Shown in pieces: positions 34,658 through 46,578 of a DNA stretch of 64,000 nt. The stretch comes from Rhodothermus marinus DSM 4252 (GTDB lineage: Bacteria; Bacteroidota; Rhodothermia; Rhodothermales; Rhodothermaceae), in NCBI RefSeq assembly GCF_000024845.1, contig NC_013501.1:2584874-2648873 (forward strand), read 5' to 3'. The notes beneath the pieces were generated by a model that worked only from the letters and a program-made list of their open reading frames with translations, was not told the DNA's origin and made no database searches. The translations under genes and the position numbers were made by a program. Position 1 is the stretch's first letter. Each line of letters starts with the position of its first letter.

Positions 34658-34731
34658 GGCGCGGTAGCTCAGTCGGTTAGAGCGTCGGATTCATAACCCG
34701 GAGGTCGAGGGTTCGAATCCCTCCCGCGCCA
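34658..34731 (+). tRNA. tRNA-Met (anticodon CAT), elongator type
   Basis: Acceptor GGCGCGG pairs fully with CCGCGCC, the D stem is GCTC/GAGC, the anticodon loop TTCATAA gives CAT, and the T stem is GAGGG/CCCTC. The paired first base rules out the initiator tRNA. A tRNA-Ile with lysidine-modified CAT cannot be fully excluded. The closing pair 31-39 of the anticodon stem is A-C. CCA is not encoded. Confidence 0.92.
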
Positions 34732-34740
34732 CTACGAAAA

Positions 34741-34770
34741 AAAGCGCCCCGATTCACGTCGGGGCGCTTT
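34741..34770. terminator. Bidirectional terminator between tRNA-Met and the EF-G-like gene
   Basis: A 12-bp perfect stem AAAGCGCCCCGA/TCGGGGCGCTTT with a six-base loop. The A and T flanks let it serve both strands. Confidence 0.85.
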
Positions 34771-34790
34771 CTGTTTATGAATCGCGAGCC

Positions 34791-36914
34791 TCAGGCTTCC
34801 TGCATGGCCTCGGCTTCGGCCACCACCTTGTCCTGCACGTGGCGCGGCATGGGCTCGTAGTGGCTGAAGCGGGCCCGATGGATGCCGCGCCCCTGTGTGA
34901 GCGAGCGCAGCGTCGTGGCGTAGCGGTACAGCTCGGCCTCGGGCACGTAGGCCTTGATCTTCTGGAAGACGCCTTCCGTCTCGATGCCCTGAATGCGGGC
35001 GCGGCGCGTGTTCAGATCGCCCATGACGTCGCCGGTGAAGGCATCGGGCACGATCACCTCCACCTCGTCGATGGGCTCCAGCAGCACGGGTTGCGCTTTC
35101 TTGAACGCTTCGCGGAAGGCCATGCGGGCGGCCGTCTTGAATGCCGCTTCGTTGGAGTCGACCGGGTGCATACCGCCGTGGTAGATGATCACGCGCACGT
35201 CGCCCACCGGATAGCCCGCAATCGGACCGTTCTGCATGGCCTCCAGCACGCCTTTCTGGATGGCGCCGAAGAACCGCTTCATGTCGATGACGCCTCCCAC
35301 GATCGCATCGACGAAGTGCACGCGCGCGCCCCAGTTCGTCTCGACGGTCACCTCGCCGCGCACGGTGATGTCCGAGGGCGGCTGGAACGGTTCGGTCAAC
35401 GGCTCGATGTGGATGGAAATGTCGGCGAACTGTCCGGCACCGCCCGTCTGCTTCTTGTGGCGGTAGGAGGTGCGGGCGCTCGTCTGGATCGTCTCCCGGT
35501 AGGCTACCTTCGGCTTGACGAACTCTACCTCCACGCCGAAGCGGTTCTTGAGCCGGAAGCGGGCGATCTCCAGGTGCATCTCGCCCTGTCCGGCCAGCAC
35601 AATCTGGCGCAACAGCGGATCCTGAATGATCTTCAGCGAGGGATCCTCCTCGACGAGCTGGTGCAGCCCCTGCATCATCTTGTCTTCGTCGCCCTCGCGG
35701 AGCGGGCGCACGGCCACCGCGTAGCGCGGCTCAGGGAATTCGATGGGCGGCAGCACGTAGGACGTCCCTTTGGGCCGGAGCGTGTTGTTCGTGTGCGTAT
35801 CGCGCAGCTTGACCGTGGCGCCCAGATCGCCGGCCACCATGCGCGGGACGGCCTCCCGCTCACGGCCGTTCATGGCGTAGAGTGGGCCCAGCCGTTCCAT
35901 GGTGCCGGTCTGGGCGTTTTCCAGATCCATCCCCTGCTCCAGCGTGCCCGAGTAGACGCGGAAGTAGGAGAAATCGCCCACATGTTGCTCGGCCATCGTG
36001 CGGAAAATGAAGGCCACCGGCGGTCCCGACGGATCGGGGGCCAGCGTGCCGCCGTCCACCAGCTTCGCGGGTGGCATGTCGGCGGGCGAGGGTGCCACGT
36101 TGACCAGAAAGCTCAGCAGCCGCGAGATGCCGATCACCTCGGTGGCGCTCACCACGAAGATCGGGAAGAGCTGTCGGCGGATCATCGCCGCCCGGAGCCC
36201 CTTGCGCATTTCGTCTTCGGTGAGCGTGCCCTTCTCGAAGTAGAGCTCCATCAGGCCCTCATCGTTTTCCGCAATGTCCTCGATAAGCGCCGTATGGAGC
36301 TCTTCCGCCTCCTCGCGGAAGGCCGGATCGATCTCGTTTTCCTCCGGCGTGAGGCTGCCTTTCGGGTAGGTGAGCTGCTTCATGTGCAGCACGTCGATGA
36401 TCGTGCGCGTGCCCGTTCCGGCCGGAATCTGCACCACCGTGGCCCCGCGCCCGAACCGTTCCTTGATCTGCGCCACCAGCGTACGGAAGTCGGATTCGGC
36501 CCGGTCCAGGTGGTTGACCACGAACATCGACGGAATCTCCTGCTTGAGACCGTACTCCCAGGCCAGCTCCGTGCCCACCTGGACGCCTTCGACGGCGTTC
36601 ATCACGTAGATGGCCAGATCTGCCACCCGGAGCGCGGCCAGTACTTCTCCGACGAAGTCCGGGTAGCCCGGCGTGTCGAGCACGTTGATTTTATGGTCCT
36701 GCCAGGGCACATGCAGCAGCGACGTGAAGACCGACATGCCGCGCTCCTTCTCGCTGGGGTGGTAGTCGCTGACCGTGTTGCCCTCTTCGATGGAGCCCAT
36801 GCGCGAGATGACGCCGGCCGTGTAGAGCATGGCTTCGGTCAGCATCGTCTTGCCACTCCCCTGGTGTCCGACCAGCGCAACGTTACGAATGTGCGTGGCT
36901 TCGTAGACCTTCAT
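34791..36914 (-). CDS. EF-G-like translational GTPase (EF-G2 subfamily)
   Basis: The protein (707 residues) has the full EF-G layout: G domain with P-loop GHQGSGKT (16-23), DTPGYPDF and the G4 motif NHLD in place of the usual NKMD, followed by domains II to V. The switch I region reads EKERGMSVFTSL where classic EF-G has ERGITI. These differences mark the EF-G2 branch, a paralogue of uncertain role in ribosome recycling or stress. The ATG at 36914 is preceded by AGGAGGT at four bases, a very strong site for this genome. Divergent from tsaB; its promoter lies between. Confidence 0.88.
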   Translation of the reverse strand: MKVYEATHIRNVALVGHQGSGKTMLTEAMLYTAGVISRMGSIEEGNTVSDYHPSEKERGMSVFTSLLHVPWQDHKINVLDTPGYPDFVGEVLAALRVADLAIYVMNAVEGVQVGTELAWEYGLKQEIPSMFVVNHLDRAESDFRTLVAQIKERFGRGATVVQIPAGTGTRTIIDVLHMKQLTYPKGSLTPEENEIDPAFREEAEELHTALIEDIAENDEGLMELYFEKGTLTEDEMRKGLRAAMIRRQLFPIFVVSATEVIGISRLLSFLVNVAPSPADMPPAKLVDGGTLAPDPSGPPVAFIFRTMAEQHVGDFSYFRVYSGTLEQGMDLENAQTGTMERLGPLYAMNGREREAVPRMVAGDLGATVKLRDTHTNNTLRPKGTSYVLPPIEFPEPRYAVAVRPLREGDEDKMMQGLHQLVEEDPSLKIIQDPLLRQIVLAGQGEMHLEIARFRLKNRFGVEVEFVKPKVAYRETIQTSARTSYRHKKQTGGAGQFADISIHIEPLTEPFQPPSDITVRGEVTVETNWGARVHFVDAIVGGVIDMKRFFGAIQKGVLEAMQNGPIAGYPVGDVRVIIYHGGMHPVDSNEAAFKTAARMAFREAFKKAQPVLLEPIDEVEVIVPDAFTGDVMGDLNTRRARIQGIETEGVFQKIKAYVPEAELYRYATTLRSLTQGRGIHRARFSHYEPMPRHVQDKVVAEAEAMQEA

Positions 36915-36918
36915 AGGC

Positions 36919-36925
36919 ACCTCCT
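36919..36925 (-). promoter_or_regulatory. Strong Shine-Dalgarno site of the EF-G-like gene
   Basis: AGGAGGT, the perfect anti-16S complement, four bases before the ATG at 36914. It decides the start over in-frame codons further upstream. Confidence 0.75.
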
Positions 36926-37017
36926 GCTGGTTTGGAACCGGGCCGAAGCGCTTTCGGAAACGCCCCGCAAAACCCCGGCTGTTTTCGGAAAAGAACTGTC
37001 CCTTTCGGGTTTTGTTT

Positions 37018-37045
37018 AAGATACAAGCGAATCCGAAATAGTCAA
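37018..37045 (-). promoter_or_regulatory. Candidate promoter of the EF-G-like gene
   Basis: On the minus strand TTGACT (37045-37040), 16 bases, then TATCTT (37023-37018). It leaves about 100 bases of leader. Confidence 0.5.
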
Positions 37046-37057
37046 GCCGACCGCTGC

Positions 37058-37792
37058 ATGAAACCCCTACTGCTTGCTCTGGAAACGGCCACGGACGTGT
37101 GCGGGGTGGCCCTGTTTGCGGGAGAAGCGCTCTGCTTCGAGGCCATCCTGCAGCGCGGACGTGTCCATGCCGAGCAGCTCGCTCCGTTGATTGCCGATGC
37201 GCTGGAGCGGTGCGCACTGCAGGCCGCCGATCTGGACGCCGTGGTCGTCTCCATGGGGCCGGGTTCCTACACGGGACTCCGCGTGGGTGTCAGCACGGCC
37301 AAAGGACTGGCCGAAGCGACCGGCGCCCGGCTGATCGGAGTGCCCACGCTGGAGGCGCTGGCTGCCTCGGTCACGCCCTACGCTGCGGCCGGCGACGTCG
37401 TCGTCCCGCTGCTGAACTCGCGCCGTACCGAGGTGTACACGGCCGCCTACCGGATCACGTCTGATGCCACGCTGGAGTTGCTGGCCGAACCCGCTGCGCT
37501 GGAAGCGGCCTCGGTGCCCGACTGGCTGCCACGGCCGGACGGCGACGGCCAGCTCTGGCTGGTGGGCGAAGGCACGGCACGCGTGGCGGCGCACCTGACC
37601 GAGCCGCCCGCTTCGCTCCGGCTGCTCGATCCCCTGCAGCACAACCTGCGGGCCTTCTGGGTGGGGCGGCTCGGACTGGAACGCTACCGGTCCGGACGCT
37701 TCGAGGATGTGGCGAGCTTCGAGCCCTTCTACCTGAAGGATTTTGTGGCAAAGCCGCACCGCCGCGCGCCGGCTGCTTCCCTTTCCTCCTGA
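37058..37792 (+). CDS. tsaB: tRNA threonylcarbamoyladenosine biosynthesis protein TsaB
   Basis: TsaB is the scaffold partner of TsaD in making the t6A37 modification of ANN-decoding tRNAs. The 244-residue protein has the family signature LLALETATDVCGVALF at the N-terminus and VSMGPGSYTGLRVGVSTAKG (residues about 64-83). tsaD is present 13 kb downstream (50379). The ATG at 37058 begins the conserved strand. accD follows after a short gap and may be co-transcribed. Confidence 0.94.
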   Translation: MKPLLLALETATDVCGVALFAGEALCFEAILQRGRVHAEQLAPLIADALERCALQAADLDAVVVSMGPGSYTGLRVGVSTAKGLAEATGARLIGVPTLEALAASVTPYAAAGDVVVPLLNSRRTEVYTAAYRITSDATLELLAEPAALEAASVPDWLPRPDGDGQLWLVGEGTARVAAHLTEPPASLRLLDPLQHNLRAFWVGRLGLERYRSGRFEDVASFEPFYLKDFVAKPHRRAPAASLSS

Positions 37793-37836
37793 ATTTTTGT
37801 ATGCTACAGACCCTCCCCAACGAGTTCTGCAGCAAC

Positions 37837-38718
37837 ATGGCCTGGTTCAAGCGCAAGACGCAGGGCATTCTGACCTCCCGCGACGAGCAGATCGACGTGC
37901 CGGAAGGCCAGTGGGAGAAGTGTCCCAAATGCTCCCACATCCTGCACCGGCGCGAGCTGGCCGAGCATGCCCGCGTGTGCCCGAAGTGCGGGCATCATTT
38001 TCCCATGACGAGCCTGGACTACTTCCGGCTCATCTTCGACGAAGGTCGCTTCACGCTGCATGACCAGCACCTGACCTCAGCCGACCCGCTGGAGTTCGTC
38101 GATCGCAAGCCGTACACGGTGCGTCTCGAAGAAGCCCGGCGCCAGACCGGCCTCAACGAGGCGGCACAACGGGCTACCGGCACGGTGGGCGGCCACCGCA
38201 TCTCGGCGGCCGCGCTGGACTTCCGCTTCATCGGGGGCTCGATGGGGTCGGTGGTGGGTGAGATCGTCGCCCGTGCCATTAAAACGGCCTATACCGAGCG
38301 GATCCCGCTGCTGATCATCTCCCAGAGCGGCGGTGCCCGCATGATGGAAGGCATCCTCAGCCTGATGCAGATGGCCAAAACGGCCGCGCTGCTCACCCGG
38401 CTCGATGAAGCACGGCTTCCTTATATCTCTCTGATGACAAACCCCACCACGGGCGGCGTGACGGCTTCGTTCGCCATGCTGGGCGACATCAACCTGGCCG
38501 AGCCCGGTGCCCTGATCGGCTTTGCCGGCCCGCGCGTCATCCGTCAGGCGGTGGGGCAGGACCTGCCGCCCGGCTTCCAGAGCGCCGAGTTTCTGCGGGA
38601 GCACGGCTTTCTGGACGACATCGTGGATCGTCGCCAGCTCCGGCGCTACCTGATTCACCTGCTGGATCTGCTGCTGGAGTCCGGTGCCCCCTTGCCCGAA
38701 ACCCCGTCGTCGTCGTAG
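37837..38718 (+). CDS. accD: Acetyl-CoA carboxylase carboxyltransferase subunit beta
   Basis: AccD carries the carboxyltransferase half that makes malonyl-CoA for fatty acid synthesis. The N-terminal zinc ribbon is complete (Cys29, Cys32, Cys48, Cys51). Later motifs include GGSMGSVVGE, IISQSGGARMMEGILSLMQM and MTNPTTGGVTASFAMLGD. The ATG at 37837 (MAWFKRK) matches the usual AccD start; one at 37801 adds 12 residues. accA is not in this window. Confidence 0.96.
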   Translation: MAWFKRKTQGILTSRDEQIDVPEGQWEKCPKCSHILHRRELAEHARVCPKCGHHFPMTSLDYFRLIFDEGRFTLHDQHLTSADPLEFVDRKPYTVRLEEARRQTGLNEAAQRATGTVGGHRISAAALDFRFIGGSMGSVVGEIVARAIKTAYTERIPLLIISQSGGARMMEGILSLMQMAKTAALLTRLDEARLPYISLMTNPTTGGVTASFAMLGDINLAEPGALIGFAGPRVIRQAVGQDLPPGFQSAEFLREHGFLDDIVDRRQLRRYLIHLLDLLLESGAPLPETPSSS

Positions 38719-38894
38719 CTTTACCTGTGGTCTGCTTTTTGATTGCCGGCATGCACGCAAGCCCAACCCGCTGGAGTCGTATCGCGCGAGCGCTACCACG
38801 TCGAATCATCCACCCATAACCGGCCTGCGCCCTTCCCTGCGGGGAAGGCAAGGTGGGCGAACGTCCGGAAAGAACGTATCCTGTCCGGTTGGTC

Positions 38895-41800
38895 ATGAGC
38901 GAAGCGCTGCGTGCCGGGAAATTCTGGAGCGGGTTGGCACTGCTGCTGGTGGGAGGGTTGCTGCTACCCGGACTGCACACGCCGACCGGCACCTGGGCGC
39001 TGCATGCCCAGACCTTACCCGACAGCCTGCAGGCCGACTCGTCCCGCACCGATACGCTGCACACGCCGCGCGCCGACCGCCTGCTACCGCGCCGCACACG
39101 CGATTTCCCTTATGCTCGACTTTGGCCACGCACCGCTTCGCTGACAACACTACGTCCGAGCACCTGGAAGCACGAAGTCACGCTCGACTCGACCCGTCTG
39201 GTCTATCACATCCACGAGCGCATCGGCCAGACCGACGTGCGCGTGCCCGTCACGCTCGACTTCGAGCGCTATCGGAAGCTGCGCCTGCGCCAGGCGCTGC
39301 GCCAGAACTGGAGCACCGTCCAGACCCAGCGGCAACGCCAGGCCAACCAGCGGCGCCGGGGCGGTCTGGGCGTGAGCATCGCCCTGCCCGGCGGCCGCCA
39401 GAGCGCCTTCACCACGATCTTCGGCCGCCCCGAGGTGGACCTGCGCGTCAACGGCCAGGCCAACATCAACGCCGGCTTCAACTACCGCAAAAGCGACCAG
39501 CAGGTGGCCTTTTCGGGCCGTGCCGCCCAGCTCGACCCGGACTTCAAGCAGGACCTGCGGCTGGGCATCACCGGCACCATCGGCGACAAACTCCGCGTCA
39601 ACGTCAACTGGGATACGAACAACCAGTTCGACTACCAGAACCAGCTCCGGCTCGAATACACCGGCTACGAAGACGAAATCATCCAGCGCATCGAGGCCGG
39701 CAACGTCATGCTGCAGACGCCCTCACAACTCATCCGGGGCGGCCAGAGCCTGTTCGGCATCAAGGCGCAATTCCAGCTCGGCGGCCTGCAGCTCACCACC
39801 GTGGCCAGCCAGCAGGAAGGCCAGGCCAACTCGCTGACGATCAGCGGCGGCGCCCAGACCACCACGTTCGACCTGCAGCCCACCGACTACGACGACGGCC
39901 GCCATTTCTTTCTGGCCTACTATTTCCGCAATCGCTGGGAGGACGCCCTCTCCGATCCGCCAAACATCCGCGTGGCGAACGGCTTCGAGCGCATCACCGA
40001 GATCGAGGTCTGGAAGCTGGTCTACCCGGTGCGCGACGACGAAAACGTGCGCCAGGTAGTGGCCATCGTCGATCTGGGCGAGCCCGAGGAGCTGCTGACG
40101 CTGGCCGACGCCTACACGCGCGACGATGCTGGCGCCCTGCCCGACAACCGCAACGACCGCTACGACGACACGCCCGGCGGGGAAGTCGACACCTACCTGC
40201 GCAACGGCCAGGCCAACGCAGCGGCCTACCTGAAAGACCAGCGTGGCCTGAGCGAAGACGACTTCCAGATCGGCCGCTTCAAGCGTCTGGAGCCCGGCCG
40301 CGACTACACCTACGACGAAGTGCTCGGCTACATCTCGCTCACGCAACGGCTGCAGGAAAACGAGGCGCTGGCCGTCGCCTTCCGCTACCGGGCGGGCGGC
40401 CGCATCTATCAGGTGGGCGACTTCTCGTCGGAGACGGGCGGTGCCGGCGGCGGCCAGGACGAAGACCGCCTCGTGCTCAAGCTGCTACGGCCGAGCCAGC
40501 TTCGCCAGCCTTCGCCCGCCACCGGCTACAACCCGGCCGTCTGGTACCTGGAGCTGCGCAACCTCTACCGCCTGCCCGGTCGCGGCATCAACCCCGAGGA
40601 TTTCGAACTGGAGATCTACTACCAGCCGCCCGGCAAGACCGCCCAGAAGTTCCTGACCGAGCTGGGCGCCCAGCGCACACTGCTGCAACTGCTCGGCCTG
40701 GACCGCCTCAACCAGGATCAGGCGCCCGTGCCCGACAACCGCTTCGACTTTCTGACCAGCATCACGATCGACCCGGGCGAGGGCCTGCTCATCTTCCCCT
40801 TCCTGGAACCCTTCGGTAAGCGTCTCGAACAGCTCATCGAAGCCACCGAGCTGCCCGACGATCAGAAAGCGGCCCTCGAAGACCGCTACGTCTTCCGCGA
40901 TCTCTACACCCAGAAAAAGGAAAACGCCCGCCGCAACACGCAGCACAACGTCTACCGCATCCAGGGCTCCTACAAGAGCGCCGTGCAGGACTTCTACGAC
41001 CTGCAGGCCTACGCCGGACTGGTCGAAGGCTCCGTGCGCGTCACCTCGGGCGGCACCCCGCTGCAGGAAGGCGTCGACTTCGTCGTCGATTACCAGAGCG
41101 GCACGGTGCGTATCATCAACCCGGCCTACCTCACACCCGGCCGGGAAATCCAGATCTCCTACGAGCAGAACGCGCTGTTCAACCTGCAGAAAAAGACCCT
41201 GCTGGGCCTGCGGGCCGACTACACGCTGGGCGAAAACCTGGCGCTGGGCGCCACCATGATGCGCCTGAGCCAGAAATCACCCGTCGACAAATTCCGTCTG
41301 GGCGAAGAGCCCATCAACAACATGATCTGGGGGATCGACGGCTCGTTCACGGCCCAGCCGCGCTGGCTCACGTATGCGCTCGATGCGCTGCCCCTGGTCC
41401 AGACCAAAGAGCCCAGCGAGGTGTCTTTTTCCGGCGAGTTCGCTCAGCTCCGGCCCGGTCACGGCGAGACGCTGGCCTTCGAGCGCACGCGCCGCGAACT
41501 GCGCGACAACAACCGCGACTTTCCCGCCGACGAGCTGAAGGGCATCTCCTACATCGACGACTTCGAGGGCTTCGAAACCACCTTCTCGCTCAAGCAGCCC
41601 GGAAGCTGGCGGCTGGCCTCGCCCCCCGATTCGATCGCCCGCTACCCGGCCGGCTTTGTCGGAAGCCTGTACGACTCGCTGCGCACCACCTGGCGCGGCG
41701 TCTTCGCCTGGTATCAGCTCAGCGAAGTGCTGGTGGCCGACCTGGCCCGCCGCGCGCCGGTCTACGACCCCGAGGCCGTCCGTCCTGTGCTCATCACCGA

Positions 41801-44800
41801 CGTCTTCCCCAACCGGGACGTCCGCGGCGAGCTGAACCAGACGCTGCCCACGCTCGACGTGTACTTCAACCCCTACCGCCGCGGCCCCTACAACTACACG
41901 ACCGAGCTGGAAGACTTCCTCAGCCACCCCGAAGAGGTCTGGGGCGGCATGATGCAACGCCTGCCCGAGGGCTACACGGACTTCAACCTGAAAAACATCG
42001 AGTTTATCGAATTCATCTTCCGCCCCTTCCCCGAAAACCCCGAGCGCGACGCCGGTCCCGATGCCAAACTGTACATCGACCTGGGCTCCATCTCCGAAGA
42101 CGTGATTCCCAACGGCAAGCTCAACGCGGAGGACGGCCTGTCGATGACCGATCCGACTTCCGGCTTCCGGGGCGACCAGTGGAGCCGCTATCCGACCAGC
42201 ATCCAGAACAACTCGGTGGACCTGGACCTGAGCCTGCGCCGCACCGAAGACCTGGGCCTCGACGGACTCGCCTCCTACGATCTTTCGGCCTATCCGGAGA
42301 TCTACACGGAGGCCTTCCACTTCCGGCGCTTCCTCGAAGCCCTCGATCCCAACAACCCGGATCCCCGTTACCGGGCCGAGCGCGCCCGCGCGCTACGCGA
42401 CCCCTCCGGCGACGACTATCAGAGCTTCGACAACGAAGCCTTCTTTAGCGACCCAGAGCTGTTCCCACCCGAGCTGTACCCGAACGGCGTCCCGCTCCAG
42501 GAGCGCTTTGCCCACTACTTCCCCGGCCTGGAGCTGAACGCCTACGAAACTCAGAACCAGCTCGCCACGAACGCCTCCGTGCGACGCGGCAACTCCCGCA
42601 TCCCCGATACCGAAGACCTGAACTTCAACGCTTCGATAGATACGGACAACAGCTACTTCGAGTACGAAATACCGCTCAGCAAAGCCGTACTCGACTCGCT
42701 GGCCCGGCCGGACCGCGAGGACGACTACATTGTCGGCGCCATCACCAACAGCAAGGGCGAGACCTGGTATCAGGTGCGCATCCCGGTGCGCAACTACACG
42801 CGCCGCGTGGGAAATATTCAGGATTTCTCGCTGATCGAGTCAATCCGGGTATGGACCACGGGCCACCGCGTGCCCATCACGCTGCGCTTCGCCACGTTCG
42901 AACTGGTGGGTAGCCAGTGGCGCAAGGCCGAAGAGGTGGCCGTCGAGGAGCAGACGCCCTCGGACACGCTCTTCACGAACACGCGCGTCAGCATCTCCAG
43001 CGTCAACAACGAAGAAAACCCCGACATCTACCGCACGCCCAACGGGGCCATCATCAGTCAGGTGCGGACGGCCAGCGGCGTCGTGCGCAATGCCCGCGAG
43101 CAGGCCCTGGTGCTGCGCGTCGAGAACCTCTTCCCCGGCCACCAGCGCGGCATCTACAAGACTTTCACCCAGGGGCTGGATCTGCTCAAGTACTCGAACC
43201 TGCGCATGTTCGTCCACCTGCATGGTCGCCTGGGCGACGGCACGCCGCTCGAAGCACTGGCTCAGCAGGATCCCGAGGCCGCCCGCCAGAAGGTGCGTCT
43301 TTTCATACGGCTGGGCTCGAACGCCAGCGGCGACTACTACGAGTACGAACAGCCGCTCATGCCCAGCTCGGTCACCTCGGGCAACAGCGACGAGCTGTGG
43401 CAGACCTTCCAGCGCTGGGGCGACCGGGTCATCGACCTGAACTCGGTCAACATCCTGCTGGGCGCGCTCAACGAGCTGAAGATTGCCCGCGATGCGGCGG
43501 GCTTTCCGGCCGACAGCGTCTTCTGGAACGAGATCGACGGACGCCCCACGGCCCCGGGTGTGCCCGATGCCGACGAATTCGCACCACCGGGCACGCGCCT
43601 GGCCGTCAAGGGCAACCCCTCGCTGGGGCGGATCACGATGATCATCATCGGCGTGCGCAACCCGGCGCCGCCTGGTAGCGCCGACCCGCGCGACCGGCTC
43701 GAAGAGGTGGTGGTCTGGCTGAACGAACTGCGCGTTTCGGGCTACGACGAGAAAAACGGCTACGCGGCCGTGGCCAATCTGAACCTGAAGCTGGCCGATC
43801 TGGGCCGCGTGCGGGCCAACTTCCGCATGCAGACCGACGGCTTCGGCTCGCTCTCGAGCACGCTGGGCGAGCGCGAGCAGACGAACCAGCAGAGCTGGAG
43901 CATCGCCACCGATTTCAACCTGGACCGCCTGCTTCCCCGTCGCTACGGCTGGTCGATCCCCTTCTCGCTGCAGTTGCAGTCCAGCACCGCCACGCCCCGC
44001 TTCGATCCGGCCCGCGGCGACGTGCGCGTCGAAGAAGTGCTCAACCAGATCGAACGGGATAGCACGCGCTCCCGCCGCGAGCGAGAGCTGGAGCGCCAAG
44101 AGGTGATCGAGCGCGTGCAGACACACTCGTTCACGCGCTCCTACAGCTTCCGCATCCAGAAGCAGGGTTCCCGCTCCTGGCTGATGCGCACGCTGGTGGA
44201 CGGGCTCAGCTTCAGCTATGCCTTTGCCGAAACCCAGGCCCGGAGTCCCACCCTGCGCTTTCAGAATTCCTGGCGCTGGAATGCCGCGCTGAGCTACCGG
44301 CTGAACATCCGGCGTCCGCGCACGGTGCGTCCGTTCTGGTTCCTCGACGACCTGCCGCTTGTGGGCCTGCTGGGCGATCTGCGCTTCAACTACCTGCCCC
44401 AGAGCCTGTCCTGGTCCGGCAACGCCAGCCGCAACTTCTCGGGGAGCCAAGACCGTCCGGCCGTCCTGCCCGGCCGCGGCAACCCCGAGCTTCCGGACCT
44501 GGTCGCCAACCCGATCCGCGAGCAGCACAGCCTGGCCCACAGCCGCACCTTCAGCCTGCAGTACAATCCGTTCACTTTTCTGAACCTGAGCTTCGACACG
44601 AACACCCGACAGAGCCTCAATGCGATCAGCGTTGATACGGTCTATCAGGTCGTTCTGCCCGACACGGTGCTGCGCGGGCTGACGATGGCCGAAGCGCTGG
44701 AGCGAGGGCTTGTGGACTCGGCGGACGTCGGTGTGCGGGCTTTCGAGCAGTACCGACTGCAGCCGGTGCCCGTCCGGCGCGTCATGCAGCGCATCCTGGA

Positions 44801-46523
44801 CGGCGCCGAAGGCCTGCGCACCGACAACTACCAGCAGCGCTTTACGGCCGTGCTGCGTCCCAACCTGCGTACGCGCTGGCTGCAATTGCAGGACCTCAAC
44901 TACACGGCCCAGTTCAGCTGGCAGAACGGCTCGATCCAGCGCAACACGGGCGCCAGCGTCTCGAACCAGGCCAGTCTGAGCAGCGGCCTGACGCTTCGGC
45001 CACGTGAGCTATGGCGCAAGTTTGAATTCTACCGAAAGCTGGAAGAACAGGAACGCCAGTCCAATCAGCGGCGCCGCCAACCTCGAACCGAAGAAGCGGA
45101 AGACAAGCCGAAGCCGCTGATTCGCCCGCCCAATCCCATCGTGCTGCTGCGGCGGCTCTTTCTGGCCGTTACCGGCATCGAAAACCTGCAGATCACCGGC
45201 CGGGCCGGTTGGAGCAGCGCTTCGAGCAACGTCGGACGCGGTCCGATCGACAGCGTGCAGGTGGCCTACAGCCTGCTCGACGCGCTGCGCGGACGGGGTC
45301 CGTCGGTGGGCTACCGCTTCGGTCTGGACCGCCGCGTCGATCTCGAAAACCGCGTGCTGGATCCCAGCCTCCAGGTGGCCGACGCGCTCAGCAACGATTA
45401 CGAACTGCGCGCTTCTACCGCCCTGCAGCTCAGCCCGAATCTGCAGGTGTCGCTCAACTGGAATGTCAGCTGGAACAAACGGACCGACTACTCCTACCGG
45501 CCCGTGGAAGGGGGTGGCGTCGATACCACGATGACCGAGCGCGGCACCAGTCGGGCCTCGATCTGGGCCTTCGGGGCTTCGTACCTGGAGCTGTTCCGGC
45601 GCCAGCTCGACACCTACCGCCGGGACCTCAGCCAAGCCGCCGATCCCACCGAAATCGGCGACGAAAACGGCGACGGACGCGTGGCCCTGACCAATGCCTC
45701 GGTGGTGGCCGACTTCCGACGTGCTTTCATGCACACGCCGGGCCTGCTGGGCACCCATACGCCCATCCCCCTGCCCGGCTGGCAGCTCACCTACTCGGGC
45801 CTGTCGAACTGGCCGCTCTTCCGGCGCCTGGCCCAGAGCGTTACCGTCCGTCATGGCTACAGCGCCGACTACAGCGCCGACTACCGCACCAACCTGAACG
45901 CGCTGGTGGACGACCCGGAGGCCGCCTTCGGCACGTTCGCGCTGGGTGGCCGTCGCATCCGCTACCGCTTCTCCCGCTACGAGGTAAGCGCCGTCCGCAT
46001 CAATGAGCGCTACCAACCATTGATCGGGCTCGACATCACCTGGAAGAATCGCCTGCAGACGAACCTGGCCTGGTCGAAAAGTCACGCTTATTCGCTTTCA
46101 ACCAACAACGAGGTGAACGCGAGCGCCACGGGCGAGCTGGCCTTCACGCTCAGCTACCAGGTCCAGGGCCTGCGCATTCCGTTCCTGCCCATCAAGCGTC
46201 TGAACAACCGCGTCGGCATCAGCCTGAACATCGCCCGCTCGTCCACCGAGGAGCGGCGCTTTTCGCTCTTCCGGGCCATGCAGGCCGCCGCCGACGATCC
46301 GGAGGCCTTCGATCCGAAGGACGCCCTCAGCCCGGACTTCGCCCCCATCCTCACTTCGTGGACGCGCACCACGATCGCCCCCCAGATCTCCTATCAGTTC
46401 AGCAACCGCGTCTCGGCCAGCTTCCAGTTGCGCTACGAGCGCTTCGAGAGCGCCGACAGCCGCGTGCCTTCGTCCACGACCATGCAGGGCGGCTTCAACA
46501 TTCGCGTAAGCATCTCGAACTGA
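38895..46523 (+). CDS. sprA: SprA/Sov, outer-membrane translocon of the type IX secretion system
   Basis: At 2542 residues this is one of the largest bacterial beta-barrel proteins. SprA forms the 36-stranded pore of the type IX secretion system. It has a signal peptide (residues 1-38). Family segments include [20 protein letters not shown] and [20 protein letters not shown] near the N-terminus, [20 protein letters not shown] centrally, and the [10 protein letters not shown] end. The ATG at 38895 starts the signal peptide. The length matches known SprA (2400-2550). Its presence means T9SS should be present in this genome, with PorV, PorK-N and others elsewhere. No T9SS C-terminal sorting domain was recognised in the window. 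Confidence 0.95.
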   Translation: MSEALRAGKFWSGLALLLVGGLLLPGLHTPTGTWALHAQTLPDSLQADSSRTDTLHTPRADRLLPRRTRDFPYARLWPRTASLTTLRPSTWKHEVTLDSTRLVYHIHERIGQTDVRVPVTLDFERYRKLRLRQALRQNWSTVQTQRQRQANQRRRGGLGVSIALPGGRQSAFTTIFGRPEVDLRVNGQANINAGFNYRKSDQQVAFSGRAAQLDPDFKQDLRLGITGTIGDKLRVNVNWDTNNQFDYQNQLRLEYTGYEDEIIQRIEAGNVMLQTPSQLIRGGQSLFGIKAQFQLGGLQLTTVASQQEGQANSLTISGGAQTTTFDLQPTDYDDGRHFFLAYYFRNRWEDALSDPPNIRVANGFERITEIEVWKLVYPVRDDENVRQVVAIVDLGEPEELLTLADAYTRDDAGALPDNRNDRYDDTPGGEVDTYLRNGQANAAAYLKDQRGLSEDDFQIGRFKRLEPGRDYTYDEVLGYISLTQRLQENEALAVAFRYRAGGRIYQVGDFSSETGGAGGGQDEDRLVLKLLRPSQLRQPSPATGYNPAVWYLELRNLYRLPGRGINPEDFELEIYYQPPGKTAQKFLTELGAQRTLLQLLGLDRLNQDQAPVPDNRFDFLTSITIDPGEGLLIFPFLEPFGKRLEQLIEATELPDDQKAALEDRYVFRDLYTQKKENARRNTQHNVYRIQGSYKSAVQDFYDLQAYAGLVEGSVRVTSGGTPLQEGVDFVVDYQSGTVRIINPAYLTPGREIQISYEQNALFNLQKKTLLGLRADYTLGENLALGATMMRLSQKSPVDKFRLGEEPINNMIWGIDGSFTAQPRWLTYALDALPLVQTKEPSEVSFSGEFAQLRPGHGETLAFERTRRELRDNNRDFPADELKGISYIDDFEGFETTFSLKQPGSWRLASPPDSIARYPAGFVGSLYDSLRTTWRGVFAWYQLSEVLVADLARRAPVYDPEAVRPVLITDVFPNRDVRGELNQTLPTLDVYFNPYRRGPYNYTTELEDFLSHPEEVWGGMMQRLPEGYTDFNLKNIEFIEFIFRPFPENPERDAGPDAKLYIDLGSISEDVIPNGKLNAEDGLSMTDPTSGFRGDQWSRYPTSIQNNSVDLDLSLRRTEDLGLDGLASYDLSAYPEIYTEAFHFRRFLEALDPNNPDPRYRAERARALRDPSGDDYQSFDNEAFFSDPELFPPELYPNGVPLQERFAHYFPGLELNAYETQNQLATNASVRRGNSRIPDTEDLNFNASIDTDNSYFEYEIPLSKAVLDSLARPDREDDYIVGAITNSKGETWYQVRIPVRNYTRRVGNIQDFSLIESIRVWTTGHRVPITLRFATFELVGSQWRKAEEVAVEEQTPSDTLFTNTRVSISSVNNEENPDIYRTPNGAIISQVRTASGVVRNAREQALVLRVENLFPGHQRGIYKTFTQGLDLLKYSNLRMFVHLHGRLGDGTPLEALAQQDPEAARQKVRLFIRLGSNASGDYYEYEQPLMPSSVTSGNSDELWQTFQRWGDRVIDLNSVNILLGALNELKIARDAAGFPADSVFWNEIDGRPTAPGVPDADEFAPPGTRLAVKGNPSLGRITMIIIGVRNPAPPGSADPRDRLEEVVVWLNELRVSGYDEKNGYAAVANLNLKLADLGRVRANFRMQTDGFGSLSSTLGEREQTNQQSWSIATDFNLDRLLPRRYGWSIPFSLQLQSSTATPRFDPARGDVRVEEVLNQIERDSTRSRRERELERQEVIERVQTHSFTRSYSFRIQKQGSRSWLMRTLVDGLSFSYAFAETQARSPTLRFQNSWRWNAALSYRLNIRRPRTVRPFWFLDDLPLVGLLGDLRFNYLPQSLSWSGNASRNFSGSQDRPAVLPGRGNPELPDLVANPIREQHSLAHSRTFSLQYNPFTFLNLSFDTNTRQSLNAISVDTVYQVVLPDTVLRGLTMAEALERGLVDSADVGVRAFEQYRLQPVPVRRVMQRILDGAEGLRTDNYQQRFTAVLRPNLRTRWLQLQDLNYTAQFSWQNGSIQRNTGASVSNQASLSSGLTLRPRELWRKFEFYRKLEEQERQSNQRRRQPRTEEAEDKPKPLIRPPNPIVLLRRLFLAVTGIENLQITGRAGWSSASSNVGRGPIDSVQVAYSLLDALRGRGPSVGYRFGLDRRVDLENRVLDPSLQVADALSNDYELRASTALQLSPNLQVSLNWNVSWNKRTDYSYRPVEGGGVDTTMTERGTSRASIWAFGASYLELFRRQLDTYRRDLSQAADPTEIGDENGDGRVALTNASVVADFRRAFMHTPGLLGTHTPIPLPGWQLTYSGLSNWPLFRRLAQSVTVRHGYSADYSADYRTNLNALVDDPEAAFGTFALGGRRIRYRFSRYEVSAVRINERYQPLIGLDITWKNRLQTNLAWSKSHAYSLSTNNEVNASATGELAFTLSYQVQGLRIPFLPIKRLNNRVGISLNIARSSTEERRFSLFRAMQAAADDPEAFDPKDALSPDFAPILTSWTRTTIAPQISYQFSNRVSASFQLRYERFESADSRVPSSTTMQGGFNIRVSISN

Positions 46524-46578
46524 GGGCACGTCGGCCGCCGCCCGGCGTAAAAGCCGCGCAAACCTTCGAAGTACTGCC

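Noticed and set aside
38830-38849. Hairpin CCTTCCC/GGGGAAGG upstream of sprA as a riboswitch or terminator
   Set aside because: Very short loop, no T run, and no recognisable riboswitch core.
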